Below, piece after piece: positions 11,901 through 24,459 of a stretch of DNA of 64,000 bases. The DNA comes from Tubiluchus corallicola (lineage: Eukaryota; Priapulida; Priapulimorpha; Priapulimorphida; Tubiluchidae). The position numbers and the translations under genes were made by a program. A model generated the notes under the pieces. It was given only the letters and a program-made list of their open reading frames with translations. It was not told the origin of the DNA and ran no database searches. How positions within the stretch are numbered: position 1 is the stretch's first letter; every line of letters starts with the position of its first letter. The stretch is from the NCBI GenBank assembly GCA_030141605.1, contig JAQGDQ010000053.1, forward strand, positions 677,981-741,980, written 5' to 3'.

Positions 11901-14900
11901 TTGCAAATAAGAGCTGCTGAAATTATTATAAAACTAATAAGTGGTTAGCTGTCATCTTAAATATGCTTATGATATGTAAAAAATTAATAGTGATCACATA
12001 CTATCTAGGCATGATACACTTATCAGACACTATCATAATGCATGTTTCCCATTAAATATAATAAGACTAATTTTGAATAACTGGGTTAACACACCAATTT
12101 TCTGTAATCAAAAATCAAACCATAAAAGGTAGCAGACTTGATGACTTCCATAATGCACCAGTACTCCATTTTCCGCCTATATTTTACATGTTTCAGTTGT
12201 CCTCCTTAATCATATTATCTTGAAGAAATAAATACTGTTCCAGAAAGGTTTGCAATAAAAATAAATTTACCTTATCCTCTCGGTCTTTTGAGATGTATAC
12301 GGGTAATGGATAAAAGCTAGCTGATGAAACTCGTTAATTCACTGATTAAAATGCAAATGTTGTTGTTTTTGAAACAAGACCTAAATTTTACACCATTAAT
12401 GGCGAAAAACAGTTGCAAAACTGCTTACTGGACTTTCTTTTTCATTAGTTTGGCTTTTCAAATAACATTGTGCAGATCCAAAAATATTACACACATGGCC
12501 GATCTTAAGCCAACTGGACCTGTTTCTCCTGATCGGATCCACGCCTTAAGGGGCCTCCTGCTAGACAGAAGAGTAACTTATCTTCAGCTATTCGTGTGAA
12601 CACAATAATGTATTGCAAGGATTGCAAAGAGTGAACGGTGCCTATCAGTTATTGCAGCTATACTGTCATCAGCTTTCCGCTTCTGCAGCTATTACACAAA
12701 CAATACAAATGATAATTTGTAAATTTACCTAAAAAAACACGTCATCTGAAGACATCGCTATTTTTGCTGTTTTGTTTAACCTTCAATATGGGCGACCTGT
12801 GTCTGTCAGAAGAGCACAAGTCATAATAAAACAGAAGACCTCCAAAAGGATTGAATCGTTGTGACTGCACATTTTTTTTATTTATTTAATAATTTACTTA
12901 ATATTATATTACATAACTTTACTAATCAATTTCGCAACACAATTTGGCATAGAATTTGTAGTGATTCTACTTCGCCGGTGCTTATAAAATGTATAGATGT
13001 TTATTAAGATAATAAACAAATTAATAATTCATAGATATACTCTATCTTTGCATTATTTGCACTCATTTACAAGATAATACAATAGCTATTTAGCAGCCAC
13101 AGTTAGCATACACAAAAAGACAAATATGCAATCAAACATGTAACAGCTTTTAAAAGCCTATAACCTATGGCACATATAATTTTTTAAAGAGGATCATGTG
13201 GTAAAATTTAGTATATAGTGCGTCTTTATGCATGCATATCTCAGTTGCAAAACATAAAGTAGGCTACAATCAGACAGTCTCAAATACAGGATGCCCACAA
13301 AATCTTTTACAATTTCAAAAATGCAATAAAAAGACAACTCAATCAAAGTTGGTTCAACCTCCAAGCTCCAATGCTGATCACTTGCATTACATATTTTGTT
13401 TGCTAATAGTGCGGGTTTATATAGTTAGATGCAATTTTATATAAAAGTGTGGCTGTTCAGTCCATTAAATTGCATGTATTGCACTTCTGAAGTGTGCATT
13501 ATAATTGCTTTCCATCTTGTTATAAAAAAGCCTATGAACAGTATATTTTTTGATATTACAGACTTTACTTATAACTTTGGACCCATTAGAAATTGTTTTC
13601 AGCAGGCTAAGGCTGGCCTGATTATATATAACATATATACGTGTACTATAGTGTATAAGCTAACTACACTGTACTGTGCTCCAAAAAGTCTTTGTTCTGC
13701 CTACAGCCACTTACGGTTGTGAACTTCTGATTAATCTTAGTTCACAGCAATGGCACACTTAAAAGCCAGAATTTATTCTATTCATCAAAAAATAAATAAG
13801 AAGATCTCCATCATGAGTTGTCTGACTGATAGTACTTATAGTAGCCACAAGCATTATTTAGAAAATAATATTACAAAATTAAAAGTGAAATAAAGGTACA
13901 TGGTAATTGGCTAAACATGTCTATGAATCTTTGACACATAAAACATGGTAGTGCAAAGTTGGCAACCTAGTAGTGATTGTTTCCATTAAGCTTGAATTAC
14001 ATAAACTCACATGTTTTCAGAGTGATGCTTTTAGAATTTTATATCCATTAATTATTAATTAGTAATAGTAATACAAGCATCGTAAAAGACTCTTGAACAA
14101 TACATTAGTAAGTGCCTACGTATACATAACAATACATTAGTAAGTGCCTACGTATACATATTTCTTTACATCTAATAGCAAATTTTTATCTCACATGATA
14201 CTCTGCAGCTAAGGAGATATTAGATAAATTTTAAACTGAGACACACATACCCGGATTGCCACCCATTATACTCTGCTTGCCATAATATCTAGGTCTATAA
14301 TCATTCAAGGTTGCATCAAAAATCACCATGTTTATTGCAAAGAAACCTCCCAAGCAAATGTAGAATATGAGGAAGAAAAGTCCAATTAGCCCTAAAAAAT
14401 AGAAATGTAACAGTTACCATCGATAAACTGATAAAATTAAAAAAAACGTGAAACATGTTTTGAGTTGGCAATCATATGTCAATTTTTACTAAAAAAAAAT
14501 CAACTACATTAAATATTTTGAGGGTAAGAAGCCTAATTGCCTACAAAATACACATACTAAATGCTGAGCAATGGCTTTCTGAGTAACATCAAATACACAA
14601 TACAGTCTGTGATTTTCATGAATCTGTCACTCTGTGATATGGGTCTCTACCAGAATAAAAGGATATTAGTTAGGTTAATATTACGACATTAGTGTTGCTG
14701 ATTTGTGCAACAGCCTTTGAATTTTCCAACAGAAGCTGAAAGTAGCAAAAGAAAGAGAATAGTAATAACAAAAACAATATAAGCCCCAAAAAGCCTTTTA
14801 GTTACACAAAGCTAAAAAAATTTGTCCTGAAATTTTGTATCATCTACATACACTTTTATTGCACACGTGATGCACGATAGGAAAATAAAGGTAAAATTAA

Positions 14901-17900
14901 GGCTGGGTGCAAGTGACTTGAATGGTAATCCTCTGTTTAAATGGAAAATTAATGATGATATGAGCATTTGTACATGTAGAAAAGATATGGAAACATTAGA
15001 ACTTGTTCTACTGTATTGTGAATTGTTGGAACTGGAAAGGAATATGAATTAGTATAGTAAAAGACTACATTGGTGACTATATAAAGGAAGGAAAAACTCG
15101 CAGGGTAAATCATAGAAAAAAAGACAGCAACATAGTTACTATACTGCTGCAAACGGATTTGCAAGACACTCGACTGGAGGATTATCTCCCGCCTGGTTAA
15201 AAATGGTTCGCGACATGAACATGAAACTCCACTGCTTCTTGCTTTGCGCATAATTAATCATTCTAACTCATCTTTAACTCACCTTTGCAGCTATCCCCAT
15301 TATTTTGGCTATTTTTGTGGCTTTAATTTTCGTAGTCATAATGTAGGAAACCCAAAACTGGTTTAAACCATACTTTCAATCTCTAAACAAACTTTTTTGT
15401 GGCACTTGCCATAATGAGGTATAATGAGATGATGAGGGTGGTATAATGAGATGATGAAAGCTGTAGGAAATGATATGTTGCAAAGCATAGCACACATGTT
15501 TATTGTTTAATGATATATTGACAAGTGAAACAATACCAGAAGAATGGTTGGAAATGACAGTAAAATCAATTTATAAGAATAAAGGAAGTCATAGTGAGCT
15601 AAAGAATCGAAGAGGAATTTCCTATTAATGTATCTAAATTACTTGAAAGAATACTTTTGAAAAGAAATGAAGTAGTTTTGAAAATAATTTGTCTGAGAGT
15701 CTGTGTGGAGGAAAAAAGGGACGAGGTACAACGGGCAATTTGTTAATTTTGTACTGAGCATTCTCTTTACTACGGAAAATCTGTGCATGTAATTTTCATG
15801 GATGCAGAAAAATGCTTTGACAAGTTATGGTTAAGAGATTGTCTAATTGACTTATGGAGATTTGGTGTGAAGGAAAAATACTTCAGTATTTTGTTTGAAC
15901 TAAATAAATATGCTGTACTGAAAATTAGTACACCTGCAGGATTAACAAAGAAATTCCGAGTCAGACAAAGAACTGTGTGGGGACCAGTTATGTGTTGTGC
16001 TAGCACAGACCAGGTAAATAAAATGGGCAAGAAAAAACTCTCATTAATAAGTAATGATGTTGGATTTGATGCCAGAATATACGTGGATGATATTCTGGGT
16101 TGTGGTGATGAAAATGTAACAATGAATGTGACAAAAAATTGCAGAATGAAGGAACAAATCAAAAAGTTTACATTCAGTAGTGAATAATCAAAACAGTTGG
16201 TAATCACACAAAAACTAGAAAAGGCAGATCGAAGGGCTGATGACTGTAATATGTGTATTAAGAAAGGAAAAATTAATAGAGTCAGTCATTACAAATACTT
16301 AGGGAAATCTGTAGAGAAAAGAAGTAAGAAAGTGGAATTGAAGCTGTAAAAATAAGACAGTTATTGTACAAGACAACGATGATTCCTAGTTTAACTTTCA
16401 ATATGGAGGTGTGGGGTAAATTAACAGAAACAAACTATGAAGAAATAGAAAGTTGGCAAAAAGAAGCCCTAAGATGCATGATGAAGCAAAAAATGTCTAA
16501 GAGTTATTGGAGCCTAATGATGACCTGGGGAGTCTGGCCGTTGAGACAAATAATACATTACAAAAAATTAATGTGGTACTGAAGTGTGCTGATATCTGAG
16601 ATGCTAAAAAGGCACTATTGAATATATGTGACAAAAACATTACCAGGAGCTGGGGGACAGAACTTAGAGAAATTGCAAGCAAGCATTAGATATAAATTTA
16701 TGCTGAAATTATGTGGGTCAATGTACAGGTGTAAGAACAACAGCAGGGCAGCATACAGTTTTCATTTGGGTTTGCTCTTTACGATGTTGATATACAGAAG
16801 GCTGAAAGAAATATAGTATAGTCACTGTGTCGCTTAAATCGCCTTGCACTTTGACTACAATGTAATGATTGTAATGACTGATACATTATATACACTATAT
16901 ACACATACATAGAGCAAAAACATAGCCATCTATAACTAAGGGAACTAGTATCATGCTGTAGAAAAACCCAGTGTTTGCAGACATGTTTCTCATGAATCCA
17001 ATATATATTTTGTTCTTCAAAACATATGCTTGGATGGCCCTTTAAACTTCTACTCGATCGACGTGATTGATTTATGGGTTCCCAATTAGGGTCGCAAAGC
17101 ATTTTTCGTGAGGTCGAAGGCTAGTACAAAAACTAATTTTAAAATTGCTGTTTTTATGAAAAGTATGTAAATAGGTCTGGTTTCCTCAGTCTCTCATTAC
17201 ATCATTTTGTTCCGTAAACTGAAACTGGGTTTCCCACTGTAAATGCAGTACATCAGTGTTTCATTTTTCGGGGAAATGAAAATGTACGTTGTTCTATGCT
17301 GTACACTTGTGTAAAACTTACAGTGTACACCGCCTGAAAGTGGATGCGCTATCCATTTTATGTTGGATCTCCTTGGAATTTAAAAAAGAAACTACTTCAA
17401 AATTATCTGCACTTGAAAGGAAAACATCCAAAATTGGAGATTTGAGTGTCGCTCTGGGCCTCAAAGATTTATTTCAGGAATTGGAAGAATGGCAGTGTAA
17501 AAAAGCAAGAAAAAACTGTGTTATAATACATGGCATTCTAGTGAAAAGAATAGGAACTGGTATAAAAGCTGGTTCCAGAATGTTCTTAAAGTCAAAACCA
17601 AAGTCAGGGAAGTCACTAGTCTGAGCAAATCAGCTAAGAGTATACATCAACCTGTCAGAGTTAAGCTGCAGCATCCAGGGGAAAAATGGGTAATCATCAA
17701 AGCATCTACTGCATTTAAAGAGTCTTTAGCAACAATTATATAAACCCAGATATGACATGGGAGGAAAGGCAAGCAAATAAAAAAACCAATCGATCCAGAG
17801 GTGAAAGAGTCAAGGTAGCCAAAAATAAAATTGTCCATGTGGAGGTAGAAAAGTCTAGTACTTTACTATCTGATTCTGACTCTGACTCGGATGCAGAGAG

Positions 17901-20900
17901 TGTTTTAGAGTCTGAAGGAACTACCATGCCCAAGGATTTCTCGCTCACAATTCCAAAGTCTGTTTTTACCCCAGACGATACACACTCTCAGTCAAGCTGC
18001 TGACAAACAACAGAAGATGCGTCAGTAAATAATGTAAATACGTTGGCCAGTGAGGCTTATAATGTAATTAACAAGAACTTGTGTGTGTTGTGTACTAATG
18101 TCGACTGTCTAACCAACAAAATTGATGAGTTCAAAAGTACCGTTTACGACCTTGACCCTGACATTAGGTTTTTATCTGAAATCAGCCCAAAGAATTCAAT
18201 TTATCTCTTAACAGCAAGTGAACTTATACTTCCTCATTATCACTGTTTTCCAGAACTTTGCGGCAGACGGATAGCACTTTATGTTAAAGAGGCACTTCAT
18301 GCTGTATCTGTCAGTTATCCTTCATCATTATATAAATTTTCACAGAAGATTCTTACCGAGCTGGAAAGTGGGCAAAGTATACTTTTTGGTGGACTATACA
18401 GAAGTCCATCTTCATCAGTGGAATGCAACAACTGTCTTCTAGAACTAATGTCCTAATCGCACAGAGTCACACGTGGTTTGTTGTGGGGACTTTAACCTTA
18501 GTGGAATAAATTGGGATAGTTGGTCAGTTAATGTACCAGAAGGATGTCTGCTGAAGAAACTAAGGGACTCGTACCTGAAACAGTTGGTGACATTTCCTAC
18601 CAGATTCCGCATTAACAAAGAGCCTAGTATTACAGGTTTAGTGTCAGCGAAAGACTCCAACAGCATTCACGATTTACACTCCACCTCCCATTGGCAAACG
18701 TGACCACCTCGTGTTGATGTTTGACATTGCAGTACATAGGTCAGCAGCAAAATGTAGTACAATGATATACAATTACTACAGAGCAGATTTTTTGTCTATT
18801 TTGCAAGCACTAGCTGAAGTGTATTGGATTTCCCTATTTTAGAATAAATCAGCAGCAGAATTTTGTTATGAATTTGAGAATACCATCCAGCGTCTGATCA
18901 CAATGCACGTACCACAAAGCAGTGTTATTAAAATGAAGGCAAAACCCAAATGGATGACACAAGAAGTTTTACGTAAAATCAAGAAAAAGAAGGCATTATG
19001 GAATAGATACCAACGTAGCAATTTTGAAGAGCATTAGGAACTGTATTGTGCAGTGCAAAATGAAGTAACTGCTGCAGTAAGACAAGCCAAACATAATTTT
19101 GAGAAGACTCTGGTAGGGGACTGTGTAAGAAATCTCAAGGTTTTGTGGGCCTATGTCAATTCGAACATTAAATGTAAAGAGCATGTTGCACCCTTAATGA
19201 AACAAGATGGCAGCCTAGCAGTATCAGATCAAGATAAAGCTCAGGTCCTAATTGATTTCTTTTCCTCCGTCTTTATGTAAGAGGACACAACTCAACTTGC
19301 AGATGTTAAATTACTTGAAGTGCCGTGTGACCAGTTAAATACTATTTTAACTACCAAAAACAAAGAAACTCAATGAAAATAAGTCCATGGGACATAATGA
19401 GATCCATCCGGTTGTGGTTAAAAAATGCGAGGAGGTTCTCTACACACCACTCATGATTATAACAAGCAAAAGCATGTATGTCAGTGTCATCCCTGCCTCT
19501 TGGAAATTAGCCAATATCACTGCAATACACAAGAAAAAAGGTGTAAAAGGCCAAGCTACAAACTATAGACCAATCAGTCTTACTTCAGTTATTTGTAAAC
19601 TCTTGGAAGGCATTATCCGTGATAAAGTTTATGCACACGTACAAGAGAACAATTTGTTGCATCCTGCACAGCATGGTTTCAGGCGTGGCAGATCCTGTAT
19701 CACCAATCTATTAGAAAGAGTAGAGGAATGGTCAAAAATCTTAGACTCAGGTGACCAAGTGGATGCAGTTTACTTTGACTTTTTCAAGGCATTCGACCGA
19801 GTCCCTCAGCCTATGGTACTGGAGGCATGGTATGGCAATGGTCTGTGAATTCCTAAGAGATAGAAAACAATATGTACTTGTCAATGGTATTAAATCTATG
19901 TAGAGTCCTATCACATCTGGCATTCCGCAAGGCAGTGTCATCGGACTGTTATTATTTACGCCTGTCAATGATTTGCCTAATAACATCACCTGTGCAAGTA
20001 AACTGTTTGTTGATGATACCAATATATATGGCATAGCATCTAACCCAACAATGCAAGCTAATCTTCAAAACAATATCAATTCAGTAAATGAGTGGTGTAA
20101 CAAAAGCCAAATGGACTTCATCCTAGAGAAATGTAAGGTAATGACTGTGGGTAGAGTTGTTTCCCAGTCTAGCTATGCCATCAGCTCTGGTAATCAAGTG
20201 TCAAATATTAGCAAAGTTGATAAGAAAACAGACCTTGGAGTCATTGTAGACAGCAGCCTTAACTTCCGGCCTCATATCGCTTACATCTCACCATAGGCTC
20301 ATTACAGGTTAACTACAATCACGCGCAATTTTCAATTTCTTGATAAAACAGTGGTTCTGAGGTTATATAAGTCTTTGGTCAGACCCATCCTTGATTACGC
20401 AGATGTAGTATGGGACTCTATCCACGCAGTAGAGAAAATTCAACGAAGAATGACCAGGCTGATTCCAGGAATGAGTAACCTAACGTATTCACAAAGGCTT
20501 CAGGAAATTGGTGTAACCACCCTTAAGTATAGGTGCATGAGACAGGATATGATCTCTACATGGTATTGACAAAACACACATGGATGATGTTACAAGATGT
20601 CAACAACAAGAACAACAGACAAGAGGTCATTCGTACAAATTACTCAAGCATCGTATTCAGGGCAGTTGATCAAAACGACAGCATGTATTTTCATTCAGGG
20701 TTGTCGATCCGTGGAACAAGCTTCCAGCAAATGTAGTTGAGGCAACAAACATAGGCAATGTAAGGGACATCTTGACAAACACTGGCAGCAGTATTCATCA
20801 AAATTCATAGACCCACATTACCCCAATGGGAACAAAATGTTCTGATAGCATGACCTTCCTCTATCTGCGGTGGTGCCACTACATTCGAAATCTCAGTTTT

Positions 20901-21394
20901 AGTTAGTTCAGTATAGTGGAGGGGCAAATAGCATTTATGCTAATACACCCATCTCTGGATTATGGATACCTATTGCATTGGAAAATTGGTCGCTGAGAAA
21001 CAGGCGCAAACATCGCATTAGTTAATTAATGGAACAGTCAATCATTCATTATTTAATAATTTGTTGAATAGTAAGTTAAATTAACAAATGTGAACGATGA
21101 AAATGTTTAATATAACAAGTGATTATGTTCTTCGTGAGGTCACGATATGATGCACTGTTCTGGAAAGGGGTCACCGTCAGGAAAAGGCTGGGAACCACTT
21201 ATTTAACTGATGTGTTTAGTGACACGCAAGTTTCCGTCACGTACACCAGCCTTTTTAGGTGTGTCGATGTTGGAATAAACACTTGATGACTTACCCCAGC
21301 TGCGCCCTGTCCGGCCCAATATTTCGCCTTTTTCGGAATTGTAAAGAAACGAGGCAAATCTCTCAAATCTACCCTGCTCTCGTTCAGCACCCAT
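8983..21394 (-). CDS. ATP1B: Sodium/potassium-transporting ATPase subunit beta
   Basis: Six exons in perfect phase give 299 codons: 21394-21295, 14391-14251, 11633-11493, 10987-10830, 9731-9612, 9222-8983 (TAA at 8985-8983). The family is typically about 300 residues. The cytoplasmic N-terminus carries the beta signature NSEKGEILGRTGRSW. Exon 2 gives one membrane span (about residues 35-58, a type II topology). The extracellular part has the six cysteines that form three disulfides in the family (ECD, VCR, VCQ, PCI, SCD, ECK), plus FGYNVGNPCIYITLNK and a C-terminal LQPFVAIQLMS / INIECKAW block ending FEIMID. The product chaperones and modulates the catalytic alpha subunit at the plasma membrane. 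The start is the ATG after RNET; frames upstream of it are not beta-like. Intron 1 (6.9 kb) is filled with transposon relics. The related H/K-ATPase beta is less likely but not excluded. Confidence 0.95.
9223..9611 (-). other. Intron 5 of the ATPase beta gene
   Basis: The intron has donor GTAAGA at 9611 and a TTTTTAG acceptor before exon 6, both read on the minus strand. It is AT-rich, and I see no other feature in it. Confidence 0.8.
11627..11909. repeat. Tandem duplication spanning the exon 3 splice acceptor
   Basis: The segments 11627-11773 (147 bp) and 11774-11909 (136 bp) are near-identical head-to-tail copies, beginning CCTAAACCTGAAGAA and ending GGATTGCAAATA. On the minus strand, copy one contains the functional CTTCAG acceptor and first bases of exon 3 of the ATPase beta gene. 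Copy two, just upstream in the intron, carries the same TTCTTCAG|GTTTAGGT junction but runs into non-coding sequence. The copies differ by scattered substitutions and a roughly 10-bp indel. Confidence 0.85.
11910..14095. other. Intron 2 of the ATPase beta gene (part)
   Basis: Apart from the acceptor duplication and the 32-bp tandem repeat at its far end, I see nothing defined in this stretch. The open frames at 12324-12599 and 13232-13722 show no protein-like features or splice context and are left unannotated. Confidence 0.5.
14096..14159. repeat. Perfect two-copy 32-bp tandem duplication
   Basis: Positions 14096-14127 and 14128-14159 are identical 32-mers beginning AACAATACATTAG and ending CCTACGTATACAT. 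They lie in intron 2 of the ATPase beta gene, about 90 bp below exon 2. Perfect identity suggests a recent slippage event or a collapsed/expanded assembly repeat. Confidence 0.9.
14867..15130 (+). mobile_element. LINE C-terminal fragment (zinc-binding tail of RT protein)
   Basis: The frame from 14867 reads like the extreme C-terminus of a non-LTR retrotransposon polyprotein: KVKLRLGASDLNGN, then a C-x-C pair (ICTC), then METLELVLLYCELLELERNMN, the usual ETLEHxLLxC tail. It stops at 15050. It sits in intron 1 of the ATPase beta gene, antisense to it, upstream of a separate RT fragment. The order is wrong for both to be one element. Confidence 0.6.
15535..16820 (+). mobile_element. Decayed LINE reverse-transcriptase fragment
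   Basis: Broken frames carry RT motifs in order: PEEWLEMTVKSIYKNKG and a degenerate NRRGIS block near 15540-15630; FMDAEKCFDKLWLRDCLIDL (motif A) at about 15800; a PAGLTKKFRVRQ stretch; the catalytic RIYVDDILG near 16080; then MIPSLTFNMEVWGK and WQKEALRCMM thumb-like blocks at 16380-16480. Stops and frame changes break it, but the YVDD box is intact. It lies within intron 1 of the ATPase beta gene on the opposite strand. The sequence differs clearly from the LINE at 17.3-20.9 kb, so it is a different family. Confidence 0.8.
17068..21198. mobile_element. Probable decayed hAT element split by a LINE insertion
   Basis: The left edge reads GGGTTCCCAATTAGGGTCGC followed by TTCGTGAGGTCG (17077-17116). 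The right edge reads TTCGTGAGGTCACGATATGA, then GGAAAGGGGTCACCG, and ends GGGAACCACTTA (about 21132-21198). The outer ends resemble the GTGGTTCCCAA terminal repeats of hAT elements in inverted orientation, and the shared TTCGTGAGGTC blocks sit just inside. A LINE fills most of the interior. Target duplication and transposase are not visible, so this is a tentative call. Confidence 0.35.
17289..20880 (+). mobile_element. Near full-length but dead LINE (CR1/jockey-like)
   Basis: The expected domain order is readable despite many stops and frame changes. There is an ORF1-like part at 17289-18003 (ARKNCVIIHGI; NPDMTWEERQANKKTNR; then an Asp/Ser-rich (SD)n tail). An apurinic-type endonuclease lies at 18043-18720 (LTNKIDEFKSTVYDLDPDI, LYRSPSSS, CCGDFNLSGINWD). 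The reverse transcriptase at 19390-20300 has KKKGVKGQATNYRPISLTS, QHGFRRGRSC, VYFDFFKAFDRVPQ, SGIPQGSVIG and LFVDDTNIYG. A C-terminal RVVDPWNKLPANVVEAT-like block lies near 20700-20750. It inserted antisense into intron 1 of the ATPase beta gene. It is not mobile as read here. Confidence 0.88.
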
Positions 21395-22048
21395 CGTTTC
21401 GTTTCTGGTTAGAACTTTTTCGTTAGAGATAAGACCTTCAACGGCACGAGAAAACTTGTTATAGAAAAATGGCCGGTATAACATACAAAATTAGCCCGCG
21501 ATTCTGTAACCTACCTTTTTATATCTGTGACTCGATGAGTTTCAGTACGAAGTCATACATATGCACACAGTAGTAGTCGCATTATGACATTTCAGCACAA
21601 TTAAGCAGGCTAAGTATTAGGCTGGGCGAAGCGCACCTGAGGTAAGTCAACAAGTTGCATTGTAATTATAGCAAAACAATGATCTGACAAAACAATAACA
21701 ATTTATTCACTTACATGATTTGTGGATAAAATGCACTCATGACAAAACTAAAACTCGTCTGGTGTAGCACTGTCAGTGCGCTATCATAAATTACCTGTTT
21801 AATAAAAAATTAACAAGTAAACCTGGTAATGGCGCTCATAAAATAGGTTGCATGGCTTTTTCTTTGACAGCCAACATGAAAACTCGATCCGCGACTTTTA
21901 ACTGTCATTTAAATTACAACTTTACAAACGTTTTGAATACCCGTGAAAGCATCGCTACTAAAAACTTCTGTGAAACTGTCAACAGGGGTTTGCCTTTTTT
22001 CATTATTTCTTTTCTCGATGGAAAGGCTTTAAAAAAATTAAAGTCATA
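21395..22048. other. Upstream flank of the ATPase beta gene
   Basis: This stretch presumably holds the 5' UTR and promoter of the minus-strand ATPase beta gene. I see no unambiguous TATA box or initiator, and no other gene. Confidence 0.4.
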
Positions 22049-22567
22049 GGTGTTTTTGACACAGGCTATTTCGACACAAACATAGACATAAACATAGACA
22101 TAGATATTACAAACGTTTTGGGCTTATAGGCTATTTGGACATGCAGCCTACTTAAGCACTAGGGTTTTGGATACACAAGACATTTGGACATGCAGTACAT
22201 CTGGACACAATGATATGTGGACACAAGGTAACTAGGACACACAGGGAATTTGGACATAAGGTAATTGTGACATATTACTCATTTGGATATATGGTGTTCC
22301 ATCGCTACTTCGCTGTTCGTTTATCACGAATTCGCTGTTTTGCTGGTTTTCAAAAACATTAATGCAAAATATTTGTCACGGTACTCCGTCAAAATTACGT
22401 ATCAAGGTTTAAGAGTTTAAAACATTTTTTATGAACATTTACGTAAAGTTTTTTAAAAGGTACATGTACAGCATGGGAAAGTTATTAAGGGAATGGGAAG
22501 GGGTTACGTATAAGAGTGTGGGAGGGTTTATGAAGACTTAAAAGAATGTATAACTACAAACATAAGT

Positions 22568-22657
22568 ATAGCGTCCCTGCTTCGTGGAAATTCACTTATC
22601 GCAGGTGGGCCTGGAACGGAACACCTGCGTTAAGTGAGGGAACATTGTAAAGTGATT
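22568..22657. mobile_element. Possible Tc1/mariner-pogo-like fragment
   Basis: The stretch begins CGTCCCTGCTTCGTGGAAAT and runs through ATCGCAGGTGGGCCTGGAAC to AGTGAGGGAACATTGTA. The two ends are loosely inverted (TA-A--GT-CCT at both). This resembles the ends of pogo/Tigger-type elements, but the similarity is short and the call is weak. It lies between the two blocks of the left foldback arm. Confidence 0.25.
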
Positions 22658-23988
22658 TGAACAACACGTAAGCTATTTAGACACTATGAGGGAGGTTGTT
22701 TCACATGGGGCATTTGGACATTACTTTTAAGTGTCCTTAAAAGGACATTTGGACACTACTTAAAAGTGTTCTTGATCAGGATATTTAGACACATAGATAA
22801 TTTGGATGCATAAACTGTTTATACAAAGTGCAATCATCTAGATTCAACCAGAGCAGGGCATCATATTTTAGCAACATAGGTTACCTCGAGCTGTGTGAAT
22901 TTAAACTGCTTTGTTTGCAAAGTTCGATGGGATTTTTGATGTCTAAAAAATCAAGGATTAAACAAACGATATAATCTTATTATCTATCTTAAAAGATTCT
23001 TTTTTCCAGCTTCCTCAAAACCATCTTCCCTATCAGTAATTGCAGTCTGCAGGTCAAAACGGAGGTTTTATATGGCGACTTTTCTTGCTATAATAACTTT
23101 TCAGGCTGAACTGAAACACGAAAATCTAATGGGCAATTAAGTCTGATAATAATGCAATATAGTTCAAATCGAATTTGAACTAAAAAACTCGACATTTGAA
23201 CTCAGATATTTTATGCTACCCTTAATTGGCAAAAGAAGTTTTTTCATGGAAGATTTTTCTTTACAAGTTATTAAAATGGGCATTAAGAACTCTCTATCAG
23301 ATAACAGCAATTATTAACAGCATGTTAAAATTGAACACGGCTTGAACACGACCTTTTATCACAAGCATACTGTACGGATGATGCTTAAAATCAATAGCAA
23401 GGCGGTAATCTCTATGTATGTCAGCTACTTAGGGAAATTTTGCCTCTTCAGTTTTTTATTTGAGTTTTACGGCTATGAGACAAAGCTATTATTTGGTTAA
23501 ATACTTACTGTAAAATGTCAGTCAGATTGCCAATCTGCTTTTAACTTCTCGAAAGTTAGGTGGAGCTGTGACAGCTATCCTTTTTTATATACAGACTTAT
23601 GAGCAGCTTTTGTTGCTAGATTCATTACTCCTGATAAGTAAGAAGTGAAAATAAGTTTGTCAACTGGGTTAACCAAAAGTTGAGATGCATTTCGTTAGTG
23701 AGGCTACCTCAAGGGAGGATTCTCAAATGATAACAAAAAATAAGCTTCGCATGTTTTAGTGTCCTACAGTTACAGTATTGAATTCTTGATTGTGTCAAAA
23801 TGATGTGTGTTCAAAACACCTACTATCCAAATAGCCTATCCCACCAAAATATAATTATGAGTCTGAATGGCCTGTCTGTCCAAATAGCCTCTGTGTTCAA
23901 AAATCCTTGTGTCGAAATGACCCATGTGCCCAAATGACTTGAGTCCAAATAACCTATATGTCAAAGTTACCTATTGTCTATTGTCCAA

Positions 23989-24459
23989 TAGGGGTGAGCA
24001 TCGAACGTTTGAGTTCGAACGTTCGAATCGAATTCGAACGCTCGAATTCGATTCCAACGAGTTTTTTTAGTTCGAACTCGATTCGAATCCAAAATTATAG
24101 ATTCGAATAATTCAGCACTTCAATCACATATGTTCCTGATCACTAAAACGATTGAAACAACATGCAATTAGCGTAATTTAGCAGTGATTTCTGTGCACAA
24201 TTTTAAACAAATTACTAGTCGTTTTATTGCAGAACAAAATCTAGTGATACACATGATCTTTGTAAGACTAATTTTCTCTGTTGGTTCGAAAACTTGTTCG
24301 AAAATCGTCCAATCTCAATTCGTATTCGGTTCGAATTCGAAACACTGAAGTTCGGTTCGATTCGAATTCGAAAGTCACAAATTTGGTTCGATTCGAATTC
24401 GAAAGTCACAAATTCGGTTCGATTCGAATTCGTTTTCTGGTAGAGAATGCTCACCCCTA
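23989..24459. mobile_element. Non-autonomous hAT element with 8-bp target duplication
   Basis: Terminal inverted repeats TAGGGGTGAGCAT (left) and ATGCTCACCCCTA (right) bound 471 bp. Both flanks carry the identical octamer TTGTCCAA (23981-23988 and 24460-24467). An 8-bp duplication and a TAGGG terminus are hallmarks of the hAT superfamily. The interior lacks a transposase. It is dominated near both ends by clustered TTCGAA-based palindromes (TTCGAACG, TTCGATTCGAATTCGAA), likely subterminal binding sites in the autonomous relative. The target octamer is itself part of the foldback array unit. Confidence 0.9.

Noticed and set aside
12324-12599. 91-codon open frame in ATP1B intron 2
   Set aside because: It has no conserved motifs, no splice context, a skewed composition, and lies antisense within an intron.
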